From contig NC_080071.1 in the NCBI RefSeq assembly GCF_949987535.1, forward strand, positions 27,240,236 through 27,304,235: a stretch of DNA of 64,000 nt, given 5' to 3'. The stretch comes from Balaenoptera acutorostrata. Lineage: Eukaryota; Chordata; Mammalia; Artiodactyla; Balaenopteridae. Each line of letters starts with the position of its first letter. The stretch's first letter is position 1. The notes beneath the pieces are model-generated. The model worked only from the letters and a program-made list of their open reading frames with translations, had not been told where the DNA came from and ran no database searches. The translations under genes were made by a program, and so were the position numbers. This document shows, one piece after another, positions 12,337-25,698 of this stretch.

Positions 12337-14519
12337 TATTCCCTTACATGCCCATAGATGTGATAGCAAATCGTAACTGGTACCACTCCTGGGAGCTGCC
12401 AAAATCATTCCCAAGAACTTTGGACTGATTCTCTCCTTTGGCAAGATGTTTGCAAAGGGAAATATCTGTGAGCTATGAAGAGACCGAGAGGAACAATGCT
12501 ATATTTTACAGGAATAAAAATACCTCACGAGGCATTCTCTAGGAAACTCTTTAGTTCATAGACTCTTTATAGGGAAAATTGTTTCTTTATGTGTTTTGAA
12601 TATTGCTTTCACATACTAAGTAGTAAATAGTTATGATGTGGGTGCTTATGAAATTTTTATTTTGCAAGAATTACAGAGTTTAATAAAAGTAGAACCCTAT
12701 CAATAAATTCCACTCATTCATTAAAAAACTATGTATTAAATATATCCCCACACTCTTCTAGGTGCTTGGGATATATGAATGAACAAAATAAATAAAAAAT
12801 CTGTTGGGAGACCCTTCTCTGTGGGTTTTTGCATCCCTACATGTCTTTCTGAGGATGCCAAGAACGCACTGCCCTGTCCCCTCTGTACCTGGGCCATTTC
12901 TCAGTGTTGTGTTTGTAGCAAGCAGCCCTGAAGGATGAGGTAACGTCTCCTTCCTTCCAAGACAAAGTGCAGGCTTGCTTACCGCTTACTAAAAAAAAAG
13001 TGGGTTCCCAAACTTATTATGCTTTCGATACAATGCAAACCTACTATGCATGTAGCATCTATTTGACCCCTCCACATTGCCCCCGTAGAATCTGGGGGAC
13101 GAGGAGTACCAACAAGAACAAGAAGTTCATGCTGCTTGCTGTACTGTGAACAATGAAGTAGTTCGTTTCTGACCCAGAAACTCATGTTTTTGCCCCCATC
13201 TGCAAAACATTAACAAGATAACTCTTTAGTGTCAAGGTAAAATCGTCCCAGAGAAGACAAGTCTCTGCCTTCATTCAGTTTACATTCTAGCCCGTATTGT
13301 ATCAATTCTATCTTGCTTTCATATTTCAATAAAAATTTAAATCCTCCTTGCTTGCTTCTGCAACTTTTCTCAGGAGTTCATCAACCATGGTTTTTACTTA
13401 TGTTTAATCACCACTATCAACAAAAAGAGAAAAATTAGATGACTTAGAATATGGCTGTTATTATACAATTTCATAGTAAATTAATAAATCTTGTGCAATA
13501 TGATATTTTAAGGTAAGTACTTTAAGGCAAAGATAACAATTTAAATACTAAGAGACAGAATTGTTTTGTAGATCTATCACTAATGAACTGCTAAAGGCAT
13601 GAATTTCAATCCTGTTTTTGCCAGAGGTCAATACCAATTAGTGATATTTTATCAACAGGATTTCTCTTTCAAAACCGTTTTATAATATTCAGATAACTCT
13701 TTCCCCTACCAGCTACTTGCTTTTTAGAGAGGGGTTTACCAACTCATTATTAATGGAGTATTTAGAGGTTTATTATGGTGCCAGGGTTTGTTTTTTATGT
13801 TAGGTCTAGTGAAGTGTAAAATATAGCATATTTCAAATGGTTTGTAATACAAAAGTTATGTGTACCCTCAAGCCATGAGGACAATGTGTCCCATCTTCAG
13901 TATGTAATGTTTTTTATTGAAAGGTGTCTCTGGAAAATAAAGTGAATAGAAATTAGTGAGGAAGGAAGACACTGACCATGAGGCTTTAGGGGAAAACTGT
14001 CAAATGTCATCTTATCATTTAAAATTAAGGAAAATATATTTAGGAAATGTATATGTTTACTTATTTAGCCCATAGTTCAGTTATTCATTCATCGAATTTA
14101 GTTGCACAGACATTTATAGAGTGAGTCCTCGGTGCCCGGCTCTGTGTTATACGCTGAGGGTTCCCCAGGGAGCAAAATACAATCGTTGCCCCCTATGTCC
14201 TTACCAGGCAGTGGAGGAGAAACACACACTCATATTATCTGTACCAAGGCAGGGATGTTCTGGAAATGTGTAGAAAGAGCATTTACCTCATCTTAGGGAT
14301 TCTATGAAAGTGTTCCTGGAGTTGACATTTGAGCTGAGTCTCAACTTATTTTTCTAGTACTGTTAGATATTGGGTAGTAATTTTATGCCAGACGTGATAC
14401 TTTAGAGATTTCCTTATTCGTAGTTTTAAAAAGTGTTAAAACAGATAATGAGGGGATTATGAGAACTTGAAGAATATGCTCAATCAAAAAATATGTATGT
14501 TTGTAGAAAAATCATAAAG

Positions 14520-14555
<36 letters not shown>

Positions 14556-16792
14556 GACGTTTACAAGCCTCCCAAATCACTCATTGACAACCAGGAAACA
14601 GAAGGTACCTCAGTAACCCCAGCTGCCCCCCTCCCAGCTGCCTTCCCAGCCTCTGCTTTAATCCCAACTCTGCAGCCCTGGATCTCTTTTTGAAATTTAG
14701 AATTTCTAACATATGGAGCCAATAATAGAGCATTGATGAATTTCTTCCTTTTATGTTTTTAACGATTTGGATTTTTATTGGGGGTAAATATAATAAAGGC
14801 TTTTTAGGCTTAAGGGTAAAAAAAAAAAAAATGTGATTCCAGATTTCATCCTTCCTGGGAAAGTTCAAAGTTCAAGTGTACTATCTTCGACCCAGTGTTG
14901 TTCTCCAGAATGACTTGATCTTAGAAGAGTTTTGTTGCTCTTGTTGTTTTAGAGGATTTTGCTTTGTTTTGTTGTTATTGTTGTTCAGTGATGTTCTGAC
15001 CTGGATTATCAAGATTATCAAGGCTTGATGGGGCTATATGGTTGGATCAGATGAGATACTGTGTGGGAAAGTCATTGAGCAGGTGGGAAGTGCTGTTTAA
15101 TCCTTCTAACAGGAGAGGCTCACGGTGGTACTGAGAAAATGTAAAAAGCAGGAAAACAGGTTAGTAGAGGCAAAGAATAGCAAATGTCTCCTTCTGTCAT
15201 TGTGTGAGCATTTTAATCAAATGGCCTGCCTCATGCAGCTTTATTTTGCATTGAGATATTCTATATCCCCAAAATATTTCTCCGATGGTGGTAATGAATT
15301 GCATTGCCCTCTCCGTTGTAAGAGCGTGGGTATTCTGCTGTGGAGCCATATGGTTCGCATTTATTTTAATGTGTCTTTGACATCAGGAGAATTGCTGAGA
15401 CAGCAGAGGAAAGTGCTTACAACTTGGACTGCAGCCAGAACTGCGAATATTTATGTTTAGCAATGACCACTTTTTTTTCCCAATTAAAGAAATGGTATGG
15501 TCTTAAGATGGTATCCATGTTGAGATTGTAATAAAATGAGAGTTTAAGTTTATATATTTTGGAAATAGCTGTTACTTTAGTAGCAGAGAAATGTATTTCT
15601 TAAGCATGAAGTTTTAGGGTTTAATTGCACATATGAGAGATTAAAGGAACAAGCTGGGAAGTAGGTGGTACTTATTTTCTCACTGATAATAATAAACAAA
15701 CACACTTTTTGTTTGGTTTAACAGCAATACCAAGATAGTAGTCTGCATATGTAATGCTTTCCATCTGTGATTCCTAAGGCTTTTAACCAAGGTAATTATT
15801 TCTGATAATATTCCTGTGAGGTAGATAAACATAATTCTGAAAATACTAATGGAGAGACTGAGAAATGAAGGTGCCCATTAATCTAATCTGTATAATGGAG
15901 ATCAGCAAGTTTAGAATTCAGATTTTGAATTAAGTACATTATCTAACAATTTATTATTTTCCAGGTATCAGGATAGGATAATATTTTCTCTAATTCATTA
16001 GTAATACTGTATGCTTATAGTAAAGAAGCATTCTTTAAAAATGAGAAGACAATAAAGACCTCAGTAATAATGAATGTTCCATATGTAAATGTTAATATCA
16101 GCTCTGTAGAAATCTTAGGTTCCTTGGAAAATTTTAATGTTATCTAAAAGAATATACATAGTGTGAACAGAGAAAAGAGGTGATAATATTGATCACAATT
16201 CTGTGAAATTGTTCTCATTAGTAATAAGGTCAGATGGCCAGTTGAATATATGGAACAGGAAAGAAATTTCCCAACTTCCAGTCTGTTTGGGGCAGAACTG
16301 AACAGAATGCAGGGCCCAGATTTAGCAAAACACTTTAATATTATACTGTCTTTTGAATATTTTGCTTAAGGATTTTAATGTGTAAACTCTAAGTGATGTA
16401 TCATATAAACACACAATTTATCATATAAAGACCAGAAAGAAGACTTCATGTCAAATATAGAATTAGAACTCCAAGATTCATGATGCCTAGTACTATTTGA
16501 TGGATGAATTGATGGAAAAGGAAAATTAGAATGAAACTTGGTAGATCGCTCAGTTAGTGGTACTATTTTCATCTACGGTTTAATCTAAATTTGTTTTAGT
16601 TTAACAATTCACCATCCCCAGTATTAACTGCATTTGATGTTGATGGCTAGCGCTTTGTAAGTCACATCACATTTTCAGTGGAACAGCAGTTTAATGTAAG
16701 CAGGAGAGGGTCAGTGCTAAGTCAACTATATATTAAGATTATATAAAAGAGAGAACATGATTTCTTTTTAAAATTTTTGTTCTTTCAATTTA

Positions 16793-16967
16793 AAAAAAAT
16801 TTTATTGGAGTATAGTTGATTTACAATGTTGTATTAGTTTCAGGAATACAGCAAAGTGAATCAGTTATACATATACATATATCCATTCTTTTTCACATTC
16901 TTTTTCCATATAGGTTATTACAGAATATTGAGTAGAGTTCCCTGTGCTATACACTAGGTCCTTACTA
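16793..16967 (-). mobile_element. 5'-truncated L1, 3' UTR only
   Basis: Antisense L1 3' end: TTTTATTGGAGTATAGTTGA through TTCCCTGTGCTATACACTAGGTCC. Flanked by TTCTTTCAATTT and TTCTTCCAATTT, a target-site duplication with one mismatch. Confidence 0.88.
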
Positions 16968-17665
16968 GTTTCTTCCAATTTTTTAATTTCAAGTTTATAA
17001 CTCCAAACTGTTGTATTTATTCCTACTTGTCCTAACAAGTATGAGAACAAAATGACCCCCTCCCTATTTTTTTAGATTACTCACAAGAATTAGGGGGAAA
17101 GTGCAGGGGGCACATTTAATAAATAAAAATGTGTGAATGAAAAACAGCTAGTTCTGAGAAATGACCAACCACTCTTTGTGAGTTAATCATCTTAATTATT
17201 TATGACATCAAAGCTGGAAGGTCAAAGTTTGCACTTTATTTTTATATGCAGCTTTCTGAATTTACATCAAAATCCTGGGCAATAAACCTTATTTTTTTTC
17301 AAGCTGAGGATTGCAAGTAGATGATTACACTATTAAACCACCCCTATAATGTCAAATTGCAGTGTGCTGAGTGGCCTGGGCTGTAGCTGTCAGGAGAGAC
17401 TCAGGAGAGAGCTGGTTCCCTCCACGCAGATCTCGTGCTTGCTTGTGTGGACGTAGCTGACAGACTCAGTGGATGAGGACGTGACATGCATGTTCATGAT
17501 CCAAAACAAAGCTTTAGCCTCAAGGGTCATCCTTTTATATTATTTCTGTTCTTATTAATTTTTTTTTGCTTAAATGCATATACAATATTTTTACATATCT
17601 TGATAGAAAATGTATTATCACACAGTCTCATGTGAGAGGGTTTTTTGGTTTTTTTTTTTGGAACG

Positions 17666-17975
17666 CCTTTATTTATTTATTTATTTATTTATTTTTGGCT
17701 GTGTTGGGTCTTCGTTTCTGTGCGAGGGCTTTCTCCAGTTGCAGCAAGCGGGGGCCACTCTTCATCGCGGTGCATGGGCCTCTCACTATCGCGGCCCTCT
17801 CACTATCGCGGCCTCTCTTGTTGCGGAGCACAGGCTCCAGACATGCAGGCTCAGTAGTTGTGGCTCATGGGCCTAGTTGCTCCGCGACATGTGGGGTCTT
17901 CCCAGACCAGGGCTCGAACCTGTGTCCCCTGCATTGGCAGGCAGGTTCTCAACCACTGCGCCACCAGGGAAGCCC
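17666..17975 (-). mobile_element. CHR-type SINE (tRNA-derived)
   Basis: Antisense copy running from a (TTTA)n tail through GGCTGTGTTGGGTCTTCG to the head GGCTTCCCTGGTGGCGCAGTGG read on the - strand. Similar flanks (AGGGTTTTTTGG left, AGGGTTTTTCG right) are probably diverged target-site duplications. Open frames in this area are SINE translations, not genes. Confidence 0.95.
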
Positions 17976-19429
17976 TGTAAAAGGGTTTTTCGTTTTGTTT
18001 TGTTTTTGTAAACTAAGGATTTAACCAAAAGGGTCTCATCTTGAATTATTTCACTCAGAAGCCGCAATGCACAAAAGACATTATTAGTCTCAAAAGTAAT
18101 CCATTGGTGAATATTTCCATCTTGTTATAGGATGGAAAATACTTACGGTTAAACTACCTAACCTTGTCTACAAATTATAAACCTAGTCCTCCTCTACAGA
18201 AGGACTGACATCAGAATGAAGACGACTGGTTCTTATGTATGTCTATCATATTTTATATTCTCCAGTCTATTTGCTGCTTTACTAATACATAAATTGGTTG
18301 GTTGGTTCGAGATGGGGAAGAATGGCATTTAGGAGCTGGAGAGACAGATGTGCTACAATTTGAACAGCATTTAGAGATATCATTCACACTATAGGAAACC
18401 AAATACAAATTGAGACTTGATATCTTGAGTATCACTTCAAGTCGGAGCTACTCTTCCTTGATTTTTGCTTTTGAACGCTGCTTTCATAGAAATAAAGTCA
18501 GTAGTAAAAGAAAAAAAAGCCCCTGGTTTGCTCTTTGATGGATTCTGACATTTTCTTACACTTACTGACTGTCTCAGTTCTGATGAAATTTTGGGAAATG
18601 CAAAACACTTCAATTCCAAAATATTGGGAATACCCCAATATTGTCTCTAACATGTTCAGTGTTTGGGAAAATCTCTTTCTTTCCTTTGTGATTGTTTTTG
18701 CCTGTGTTAGATCCTTCATAACTGAGTATAAAATAACATACTGAGTATAAAATACCATAACATTGGTTGGCCATCACTTAATGTTACATACTTAAGGTAA
18801 TTTGGATTTTGTTCATGATTGGAAGGAAAATATTCCCAATTAGTCTTTACTTTCATTTTGCCTCTCATTTACCCATGCCTTAAGATAGTTCCTTCTTATC
18901 AGTCTTTTGGAATTGCTCCCACTAAAATGATTTACTATGGCCCTAAGTACCTTATTTGAGCAAAGTAACAAAATAAACACAACTGGGGCAAATATATTTG
19001 AGAAACTTGAGAATGTGACTTAAAGGAATAAAAGGGGACAATTAGAACAAGGAGGGATTGCTTTTGATAGCAAAATTGCCTTCATTTTCAAAGGAACTAT
19101 TCCTATGTTTCTTGGTTACTAGATCCATTTTCACTCCTTACTTGTGGTTAAGATTTGAGACCATGTGTGTGACACCATGATCAAGAGGGGCCAGCTTTGA
19201 CCATCATGTCAAGCTGGAGAAGATGTGAGAATATGATCACAGGAAATTTGCAGAAGTCACTTGTGAAGATTGAGGACATTTTTTTTTAATCTTAATAATT
19301 TTAAACACTGGAAATTGATTTACTATCTAAGCTGTTATGCTAATTTCTATGCAAAATATTTTCTGATGAAACTGGATTTTCTGTTTGAAAGCTAGTTTTC
19401 ATGCATGATTTCGTAACTGACTTGATCTT

Positions 19430-19748
19430 TTTTTTTTTTTTTTTTTTTTTTTTATTCCTCCTGAGCAATAGGGTTAAAGGTGATTTTTATTTCATTCTTT
19501 TTTTTTTTTTTTTTTTTTCTTTCCACACACACACACTGTATTTTATTTTTACAAGAGATAGATAGACTGACACCAAGCATTGTACATGGATGACCACAAC
19601 AAAAGCAACAATGATTGCAATTACCAAACATGAAACACACTTATACTATGTCATAACATTGACATTCAGTCCAGTAATCCTCCACTGTAACAGCTCCTTT
19701 ACTTTGCAGTGAAAATTGATTTGTATATTCTTTTCCTCTGAGTCCTTG

Positions 19749-19787
<39 letters not shown>

Positions 19788-20710
19788 CAGACAGAAAGTC
19801 ACAAAAATTATACTCATCCTCATCAGTTCACTCAGTCCCATGTAATTAATTTCTTTTTTTTCATCTTGATCTTTTGTTAGCACTTTTATGAGTTCATCAG
19901 TTTTTCATTAGAGTTCTGAAAATGCTTATTCATTCAGTTCAGCAGTACAGTCAGTTACCAGAAACCTGTACTTGTCAGAGTCTTTTCCATGAATTTCTTG
20001 AAGATGAAACTCTTTTATAGGAACATATTTGCAAAATCATCAGAGTACACCCAGAACTGTCTGTAAATGACAAAAGACTTAAAAATGACCATGGTTAAAG
20101 ATTTGATGAAAGTTCATAATAATGCAGTTGACAAGAAAATTAGTTATTTCTGAGATATACATTTTAAAGTAATAACTAGGATTATTACTTACAACATTAT
20201 ACCAGAACATATAAGATTTTTAGACGTTTCCTGTAATGTCTGAAACATTTATATTAACATATTTCCATACATATTTCCATACAAATACAAATATAAGATT
20301 TTTAGAAATTTCATGTAATGTCTGAAACATTTATATTAACATATTTCCATACATATTTCCATACAAATACAAATATAAGATTTTTAGAAATTTCATGTAA
20401 TGTCTGAAACATTTATATTAACATATTTCCATACATATTTCCATACAAATACAAATATAAGATTTTTAGAAATTTCATGTAATGTCTGAAACATTTATAT
20501 TAACATATTTCCATACATATTTCCATACAAATACAAATATAAGATTTTTAGAAATTTCATGTACTGTCTGAAACATTTATATTAACATATTTCCATACAT
20601 ATTTCCATACAAATACAAATATAAGATTTTTAGAAATTTCATGTAATGTCTGAAACATTTATATTAACATATTTCCATACAAATAACCCAATGAAAGTTT
20701 AGTATTAGTT
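19430..20710 (-). mobile_element. 3' extension of the L1 with three poly(A) tracts (probable serial 3' transduction)
   Basis: The expected L1 3' end (TATAAAAAAACAAACAAAAC on the - strand) is near 20711-20728. Beyond it lie the minisatellite, unique sequence (19784-20210), a T30 tract (19754-19783), unique sequence, a T21 tract (19498-19518), a short segment, and a T26 tract (19428-19453) at the insertion edge. On the - strand AATAAA occurs at 19542-19547 and 19486-19491, 20-35 nt before the second and third tails. This is the pattern left by read-through past successive poly(A) signals. A subfamily-specific long 3' UTR is the alternative. Confidence 0.75.
20211..20688. repeat. 82-bp minisatellite, about 5.8 copies
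   Basis: The marker AAGATTTTTAGA recurs at 20213, 20295, 20377, 20459, 20541 and 20623, exactly 82 bp apart. Units are nearly identical; the first copy differs at a few bases and one unit has a single A-to-C change near 20564. Within each unit the shorter motif CATATTTCCATA is itself repeated. The array lies in the 3' part of the full-length L1 insert. Confidence 0.95.
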
Positions 20711-20915
20711 GTTTTGTTTGTTTTTTTATACTGCAGGTTCTTATTAGGCATCAGTTTTATACACATCCGTGTATGCATGTCAATCCCAATCGCCCAATTC
20801 AGCACATCACCATCCCCACCTCATCGCAGTTTTCCCCCCTTGGTGTCCATATGTCCATTCTCTACATCTGTGTCTCAACTTCTGCCCTGCAAACTGGCTC
20901 ATCTGTACCATTTTT

Positions 20916-23900
20916 CTACGTTCCACATACATGCATTAACATACGATATTTGTTTTTCTCTTTCTGACTTACTTCACTCTGTATGACAGTCTCTAGATCC
21001 ATCCACTTCTCAACAAATGACTCAATTTCGTTCCTTTTTATGGCTGAATAATATTCCATCGTATATATGTACCACAACTTCTTTATCCATTCGTCTGTTG
21101 ATGGGCATTTAGGTTGCTTCCATGACCTGGCTATTGTAAATAGTGCTGCAATAAACATTCGGGTGCACGTGTCTTTTTGAATTACGGTTTTCTCTGGGTA
21201 TATGCCCAGTAGTGGGATTGCTGGGTCATATGGTAATTCTATTTTTAGTTTTTTAAGGAACCTCCATATTGTTCTCCATAGTGGCTGTATCAATTTACAT
21301 TCCCACCAACAGTGCAAGAGGGTTCCCTTTTCTCCACACCCTCTCCAGCATTTGTTGTTTGTAGATTTTCTGATGATGCCCATTCTAACAGGAGTGAGGT
21401 GATACCTCATTGTAGTTTTGATTTGCATTTCTCTAATAATTAGTGATGTTGAGCATCTTTTCATGTGCTTCGTGGCCGTCTGTATGTCTTCTTTGGAGAA
21501 ATGTCTATTTAGGTCTTCTGCCCATTTTTGGATTGGGGTGTTTGTTTCTTTGATATTGAGCTGAATGAGCTGTTTATATATTTTGGAGATTAATCCTTTG
21601 TCCGTTGATTCATTTGCAAATATTTTCTCCCATTCTGAGGGTTGTCTTTTCGTCTTGTTTATGGTTTCCTTTGCTGTGCAAAAGCTTTGAAGTTTCATTA
21701 GGTCCCACTTGTTTATTTTTGTTTTTATTTCCATTACTCTAGGAGGTGGATCGAAAAAGATCTTGCTGTGATTTATGTCAAAGAGTGTTCTTCCTATGTT
21801 TTCCTCTAAGAGTTTTATAGTGTCCAGTCTTATATTTAGGTCTCTAATCCATTTTGAGTTTATTTTTGTGTATGGTGTTAGGGAGTATTCTAATTTCATT
21901 CTTTTACATGTGGCTGTCCAGTTTTCCCAGCACCACTTATTGAAGAGACTGTCTTTTCTCCATTGTATATCTTTGCCTCCTTTGTCATAGATTAGTTGAC
22001 CATAGGTGCGTGGGTTTATCTCTGGGCTTTCTATCTTGTTCCATTGATCTATGTTTCTGTTTTTGTGCCAGTACCATATTGTCTTGATTACTGTAGCTTT
22101 GTAGTATAGTCTGAAGTCAGGGAGTCTGATTCCTCCAGCTCCATTTTTTTGCCTCAAGACTGCTTTGGCTATTCGGGGTCTTTTGTGTCTCCATACAAAT
22201 TTTAAGATGATTTGTTCTAGCTCCGTAAAAAATGCCCTTGGTAATTTGATAGGGATTGCATTGAATCTGTAGATTGCTTTGGGTAGTATACTCATTTTCA
22301 CAATGTTGATTCTTCCAATCCAAGAACATGGTATATCTCTCCATCTGTTGGTATCATCTTTAATTTCTTTCATCAGTGTCTTATAGTTTTCTGCATACAG
22401 GTCTTTTGTCTCCCTAGGTAGGTTTATTCCTAGGTATTTTATTCTTTTTGTTGCAATGGTAAATGGGAGTGTTTCCATAATTTCTCTTTCAGATTTTTCA
22501 TCATTAGTGTATAGGAATGCAAGAGATTTCTGTGCATTAATTTTGTAACCTGCAACTTTACCATATTCATTAATTAGCTCTAGCAGTTTTCTGGTGGCAG
22601 TTTTAGGATTCTCTATGTATAGTATCATGTCATCCGCAAACAGTGACAGTTTTACTTCTTCTTTTCCAATTTGTATTCCTTTTATTTCTTTTTCTTCTCT
22701 GATTGCCGTGGCTAGGACTTCCAGAACTATGTTGAATAATAGTGGTGAGAGTGGACATCCTTGTCTCGTTCCTGATCTTAGAGGAAATGCTTTCAGTTTT
22801 TCACCATTGAGAATGATGTTTGCTGTGGGTTTGTCATATATGGCCTTTATTATGTTGAGGTAGGTTCCCTCTATGCCCACTTTCTGGAGAGTTTTTATCA
22901 TAAATGGGTGTTGAATTTTGTCAAAAGCTTTTTCTGCATCTATTGAGATGATCATATGGTTTTTATTCTTCAATTTGTTAATATGGTGTATCACATTGAT
23001 TGATTTGCGTATATTGAAGAATCCTTGCATCCCTGGGATAAATCCCACTTGATCGTGGTGTATGATCCTTTTAATGTGTTGTTGGATTCTGTTTGCTAGT
23101 ATTTTGTTGAGGATTTTTGCATCTATATTCATCAGTGATATTGGTCTGTAATTTTCTTTTTTTGTAGTGTCTTTGTCTGGTTTTGGTATCAGGGTGATGG
23201 TGGCCTCATAGAATGAGTTTGGGAGAGTTCCTTCCTCTGCAATTTTTTGGAAGAGTTTGAGAAGGATGGGTGTTAGCTCTTCTCTAAATGTTTGATAGAA
23301 TTCACCTGTGAAGCCATCTGGTCCTGGACTTTTGTTTGTTGGAAGATTTTTAATCACAGTTTCAATTTCATTACTTGTGATTGGTCTGTTGATATTTTCT
23401 GTTTCTTCCTGGTTCAGTCTTGGAAGGTTATACCTTTCTAAGAATTTGTCCATTTCTTCCAGGTTGTCCATTTTATTGGCATAAAGTTGCTTGTAGTAGT
23501 CTCTTAGGATGTTTTGTATTTCTGCGGTGTCTGTTGTAACTTCTCCTTTTTCATTTCTGATTTTATTGATTTGAGTCCTCTCCCTCTTTTTCTTGATGAG
23601 TCTGGCTAATGGCTTATCAATTTTGTTTATCTTCTCAAAGAACCAACTTTTAGTTTTATTGATCTTTGCTATTGTTTTCTTTGTTTCTATTTCATTTATT
23701 TCTGCTCTGATCTTTATGATTTCTTTCCTTCTGCTAACTTTGGGTTTTGTTTGTTCTTCTTTCTCTAGTTTCTTTAGGTGTAAAGTTAGATTGTTTACTT
23801 GAGATTTTTCTTGTTTCTTTAGGTAGGCTTGTATAGCTATAAACTTCCCTCTTAGAACCGCTTTTGCTGCATCCCATAGGTTTTGGGTCGTCGTGTTTTC

Positions 23901-24734
23901 ATTGTCATTTGTCTCTAGGTATTTTTTTATTTCCTCTTTGATTTCTTCAGTGATCTCTTGGTTATTTAGTAACGTATTGTTTAGCCTCCATGTGTTTGTC
24001 TTTTTTACGTTTTTTTCCCTGTAATTCATTTCTAATCTCATAGCGTTGTGGTCAGAAAAGATGCTTGATATGATTTCAATTTTCTTAAATTTACTGAGGC
24101 TTGATTTGTGACCCAAGATGTGATCTATCCTGGAGAATGTTCCGTGTGCACTTGAGAAGAACGTGTAATCTGCCGTTTTTGGATGGAATGTCCTATATAT
24201 ATCAATTAAATCTATCTGGTCTATGGTGTCATTTAAAGCTTCTGTTTCCTTATTTATTTTCATTTTGGATGATCTGTCCATTGGTGTAAGTGAGGTGTTA
24301 AAGTCCCCCACTATTATTGTGTTACTGTCGATTTCCTCTTTTATAGCTGTTAGCAGTTGCCTTATGTATTGAGGTGCTCCTATGTTGGGTGCATATATAT
24401 TTATAATTGTTATATCTTCTTCTTGGATTGATCCCTGGATCATTATGTAGTGTCCTTCCTTGTCTCTTGTAACATTCTTTATTTTAAAGTCTATTTTATC
24501 TGATATGAGTATAGCTACTCCAGCTTTCTTTTGATTTCCATTTGCATGGAATATCTTTTTCCATCCCCTCACTTTCAGTCTGTATGTGTCCCTAGGTCTG
24601 AAGTGGGTCTCTTGTAGACAGCATATATATGGGTCTTGTTTTTGTATCCATTCAGCCAGTCTATGTCTTTTGGTTGGGGCATTTAATCCATTCACGTTTA
24701 AGGTAATTATCGATATGTATGTTCCTATGACCAT
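20916..24734 (-). CDS. L1 ORF2 protein, endonuclease and reverse transcriptase, intact
   Basis: An uninterrupted 1272-residue frame, close to the usual 1275-1280. The N-terminal APE-type endonuclease shows its catalytic motifs: TLNVNGLN (Asn near residue 13), LQETH (Glu 42), GDFNTSL, RIDHILG and SDHNAM. The reverse transcriptase domain contains [33 protein letters not shown] and the catalytic FADDMILY. The C-terminal cysteine motif C-x3-C-x7-H-x4-C is present in [18 protein letters not shown]. No catalytic residue appears lost. This enzyme carries out target-primed reverse transcription and also mobilises SINEs such as the CHR copies in this window (family knowledge). The upstream ATG ([12 protein letters not shown]) was taken as start by analogy with other L1s. 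Confidence 0.96.
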   Translation of the reverse strand: MVIGTYISIITLNVNGLNAPTKRHRLAEWIQKQDPYICCLQETHFRPRDTYRLKVRGWKKIFHANGNQKKAGVAILISDKIDFKIKNVTRDKEGHYIMIQGSIQEEDITIINIYAPNIGAPQYIRQLLTAIKEEIDSNTIIVGDFNTSLTPMDRSSKMKINKETEALNDTIDQIDLIDIYRTFHPKTADYTFFSSAHGTFSRIDHILGHKSSLSKFKKIEIISSIFSDHNAMRLEMNYREKNVKKTNTWRLNNTLLNNQEITEEIKEEIKKYLETNDNENTTTQNLWDAAKAVLRGKFIAIQAYLKKQEKSQVNNLTLHLKKLEKEEQTKPKVSRRKEIIKIRAEINEIETKKTIAKINKTKSWFFEKINKIDKPLARLIKKKRERTQINKIRNEKGEVTTDTAEIQNILRDYYKQLYANKMDNLEEMDKFLERYNLPRLNQEETENINRPITSNEIETVIKNLPTNKSPGPDGFTGEFYQTFREELTPILLKLFQKIAEEGTLPNSFYEATITLIPKPDKDTTKKENYRPISLMNIDAKILNKILANRIQQHIKRIIHHDQVGFIPGMQGFFNIRKSINVIHHINKLKNKNHMIISIDAEKAFDKIQHPFMIKTLQKVGIEGTYLNIIKAIYDKPTANIILNGEKLKAFPLRSGTRQGCPLSPLLFNIVLEVLATAIREEKEIKGIQIGKEEVKLSLFADDMILYIENPKTATRKLLELINEYGKVAGYKINAQKSLAFLYTNDEKSEREIMETLPFTIATKRIKYLGINLPRETKDLYAENYKTLMKEIKDDTNRWRDIPCSWIGRINIVKMSILPKAIYRFNAIPIKLPRAFFTELEQIILKFVWRHKRPRIAKAVLRQKNGAGGIRLPDFRLYYKATVIKTIWYWHKNRNIDQWNKIESPEINPRTYGQLIYDKGGKDIQWRKDSLFNKWCWENWTATCKRMKLEYSLTPYTKINSKWIRDLNIRLDTIKLLEENIGRTLFDINHSKIFFDPPPRVMEIKTKINKWDLMKLQSFCTAKETINKTKRQPSEWEKIFANESTDKGLISKIYKQLIQLNIKETNTPIQKWAEDLNRHFSKEDIQTATKHMKRCSTSLIIREMQIKTTMRYHLTPVRMGIIRKSTNNKCWRGCGEKGTLLHCWWECKLIQPLWRTIWRFLKKLKIELPYDPAIPLLGIYPEKTVIQKDTCTRMFIAALFTIARSWKQPKCPSTDEWIKKLWYIYTMEYYSAIKRNEIESFVEKWMDLETVIQSEVSQKEKNKYRMLMHVCGT

Positions 24735-24792
24735 TTTCTTAATTGTTTTGGGTTTGTTTTTGTAGGTCCTTTTCTTCTCTTGTGTTTCCCAC

Positions 24793-25698
24793 TTAGAGAA
24801 GTTCCTTTAGCATTTGTTGTAGAGCTGGTTTGGTGGTGCTGAATTCTCTTAGCTTTTGCTTGTCTGTAAAGCTTTTGATTTCTCCATCAAATCTAAATGA
24901 GATCCTTGCTGGGTAGAGTAATCTTGGTTGTAGGTTCTTCCCTTTCATCACTTTAAGTATTTCATGCCACTCCCTTCTGGCTTGCAGAGTTTCTGCTGAG
25001 AAATCAGCTGTTAACCTTATGGGGGTTCCCTTGTATGTTATTTGTCGTTTTTCCCTTGCTGCTTTCAATAATTTTTCTTTGTCTTTAATTTTTGCCACTT
25101 TGATTACTATGTGTCTCGGCGTGTTTCTCCTTGGGTTTATTCTGTATGGGACTCTCTGCGCTTCCTGGACTTGGGTGGCTATTTCCTTTCCCATGTTAGG
25201 GAAGTTTTCGATTATAATCTCTTCAAATATTTTCTCTGGTCCTTTCTCTCTCTCTTCTCCTTCTGGGACCCCTATAATGCGAATGTTGTTGCGTTTAATG
25301 TTGTCCCAGAGGTCTCTTAGGCTGTCTTCATTTCTTTTTATTCTTTTTTCTTTAGTCTGTTCCGCAGCAGTGAATTCCACCATTCTGTCTTCCAGGTCAC
25401 TTATCCGTTCTTCTGCCTCAGTTATTCTGCTATTGATTCCTTCTAGTGTAGTTTTCATTTCAGTTATTGTATTGGTCATCTCTGTTTGTTTGTTCTTTAA
25501 TTCTTCTAGGTCTTTGTTAATCATTTCTTGCATCTTCTCAATCTTTGCCTCCATTCTTATTCCGAGGTCCTGGATCATCTTCACTATCATTATTCTGAAT
25601 TCTTTTTCTGGAAGGTTGCCTATCTCCACTTCATTTAGTTGTTTTTCTGGGGTTTTTTCTTGTTCCTTCATCTGGTACATAGCCCTCTGCCTTTTCAT
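24793..25698 (-). CDS. L1 ORF1 protein, RNA-binding chaperone, intact
   Basis: An uninterrupted 301-residue frame. After a charged N-terminus, roughly residues 45-130 form a heptad-rich coiled coil (repeated [16 protein letters not shown] and [13 protein letters not shown] segments), as needed for trimerisation. An RRM-like domain follows from about residue 137 with the hallmark [12 protein letters not shown]. The C-terminal domain contains [20 protein letters not shown]. Length and domain order fit mammalian L1 ORF1p, which coats L1 RNA in the cytoplasmic RNP. It sits 58 nt upstream of ORF2, as expected for the bicistronic L1 transcript. No frameshift or stop is seen. Confidence 0.95.
   Translation of the reverse strand: MKRQRAMYQMKEQEKTPEKQLNEVEIGNLPEKEFRIMIVKMIQDLGIRMEAKIEKMQEMINKDLEELKNKQTEMTNTITEMKTTLEGINSRITEAEERISDLEDRMVEFTAAEQTKEKRIKRNEDSLRDLWDNIKRNNIRIIGVPEGEEREKGPEKIFEEIIIENFPNMGKEIATQVQEAQRVPYRINPRRNTPRHIVIKVAKIKDKEKLLKAAREKRQITYKGTPIRLTADFSAETLQARREWHEILKVMKGKNLQPRLLYPARISFRFDGEIKSFTDKQKLREFSTTKPALQQMLKELL

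Noticed and set aside
14493..14868. Possible N-terminal CSRNP3 exon in a C-rich patch
   Set aside because: No MSGILKR-like start, no serine-rich reading with a matching donor phase; not supported.
17566..18024. 152-aa frame with a hydrophobic segment
   Set aside because: It spans the SINE at 17666-17975 and its T-rich tail; the apparent membrane segment is the TTTA repeat.
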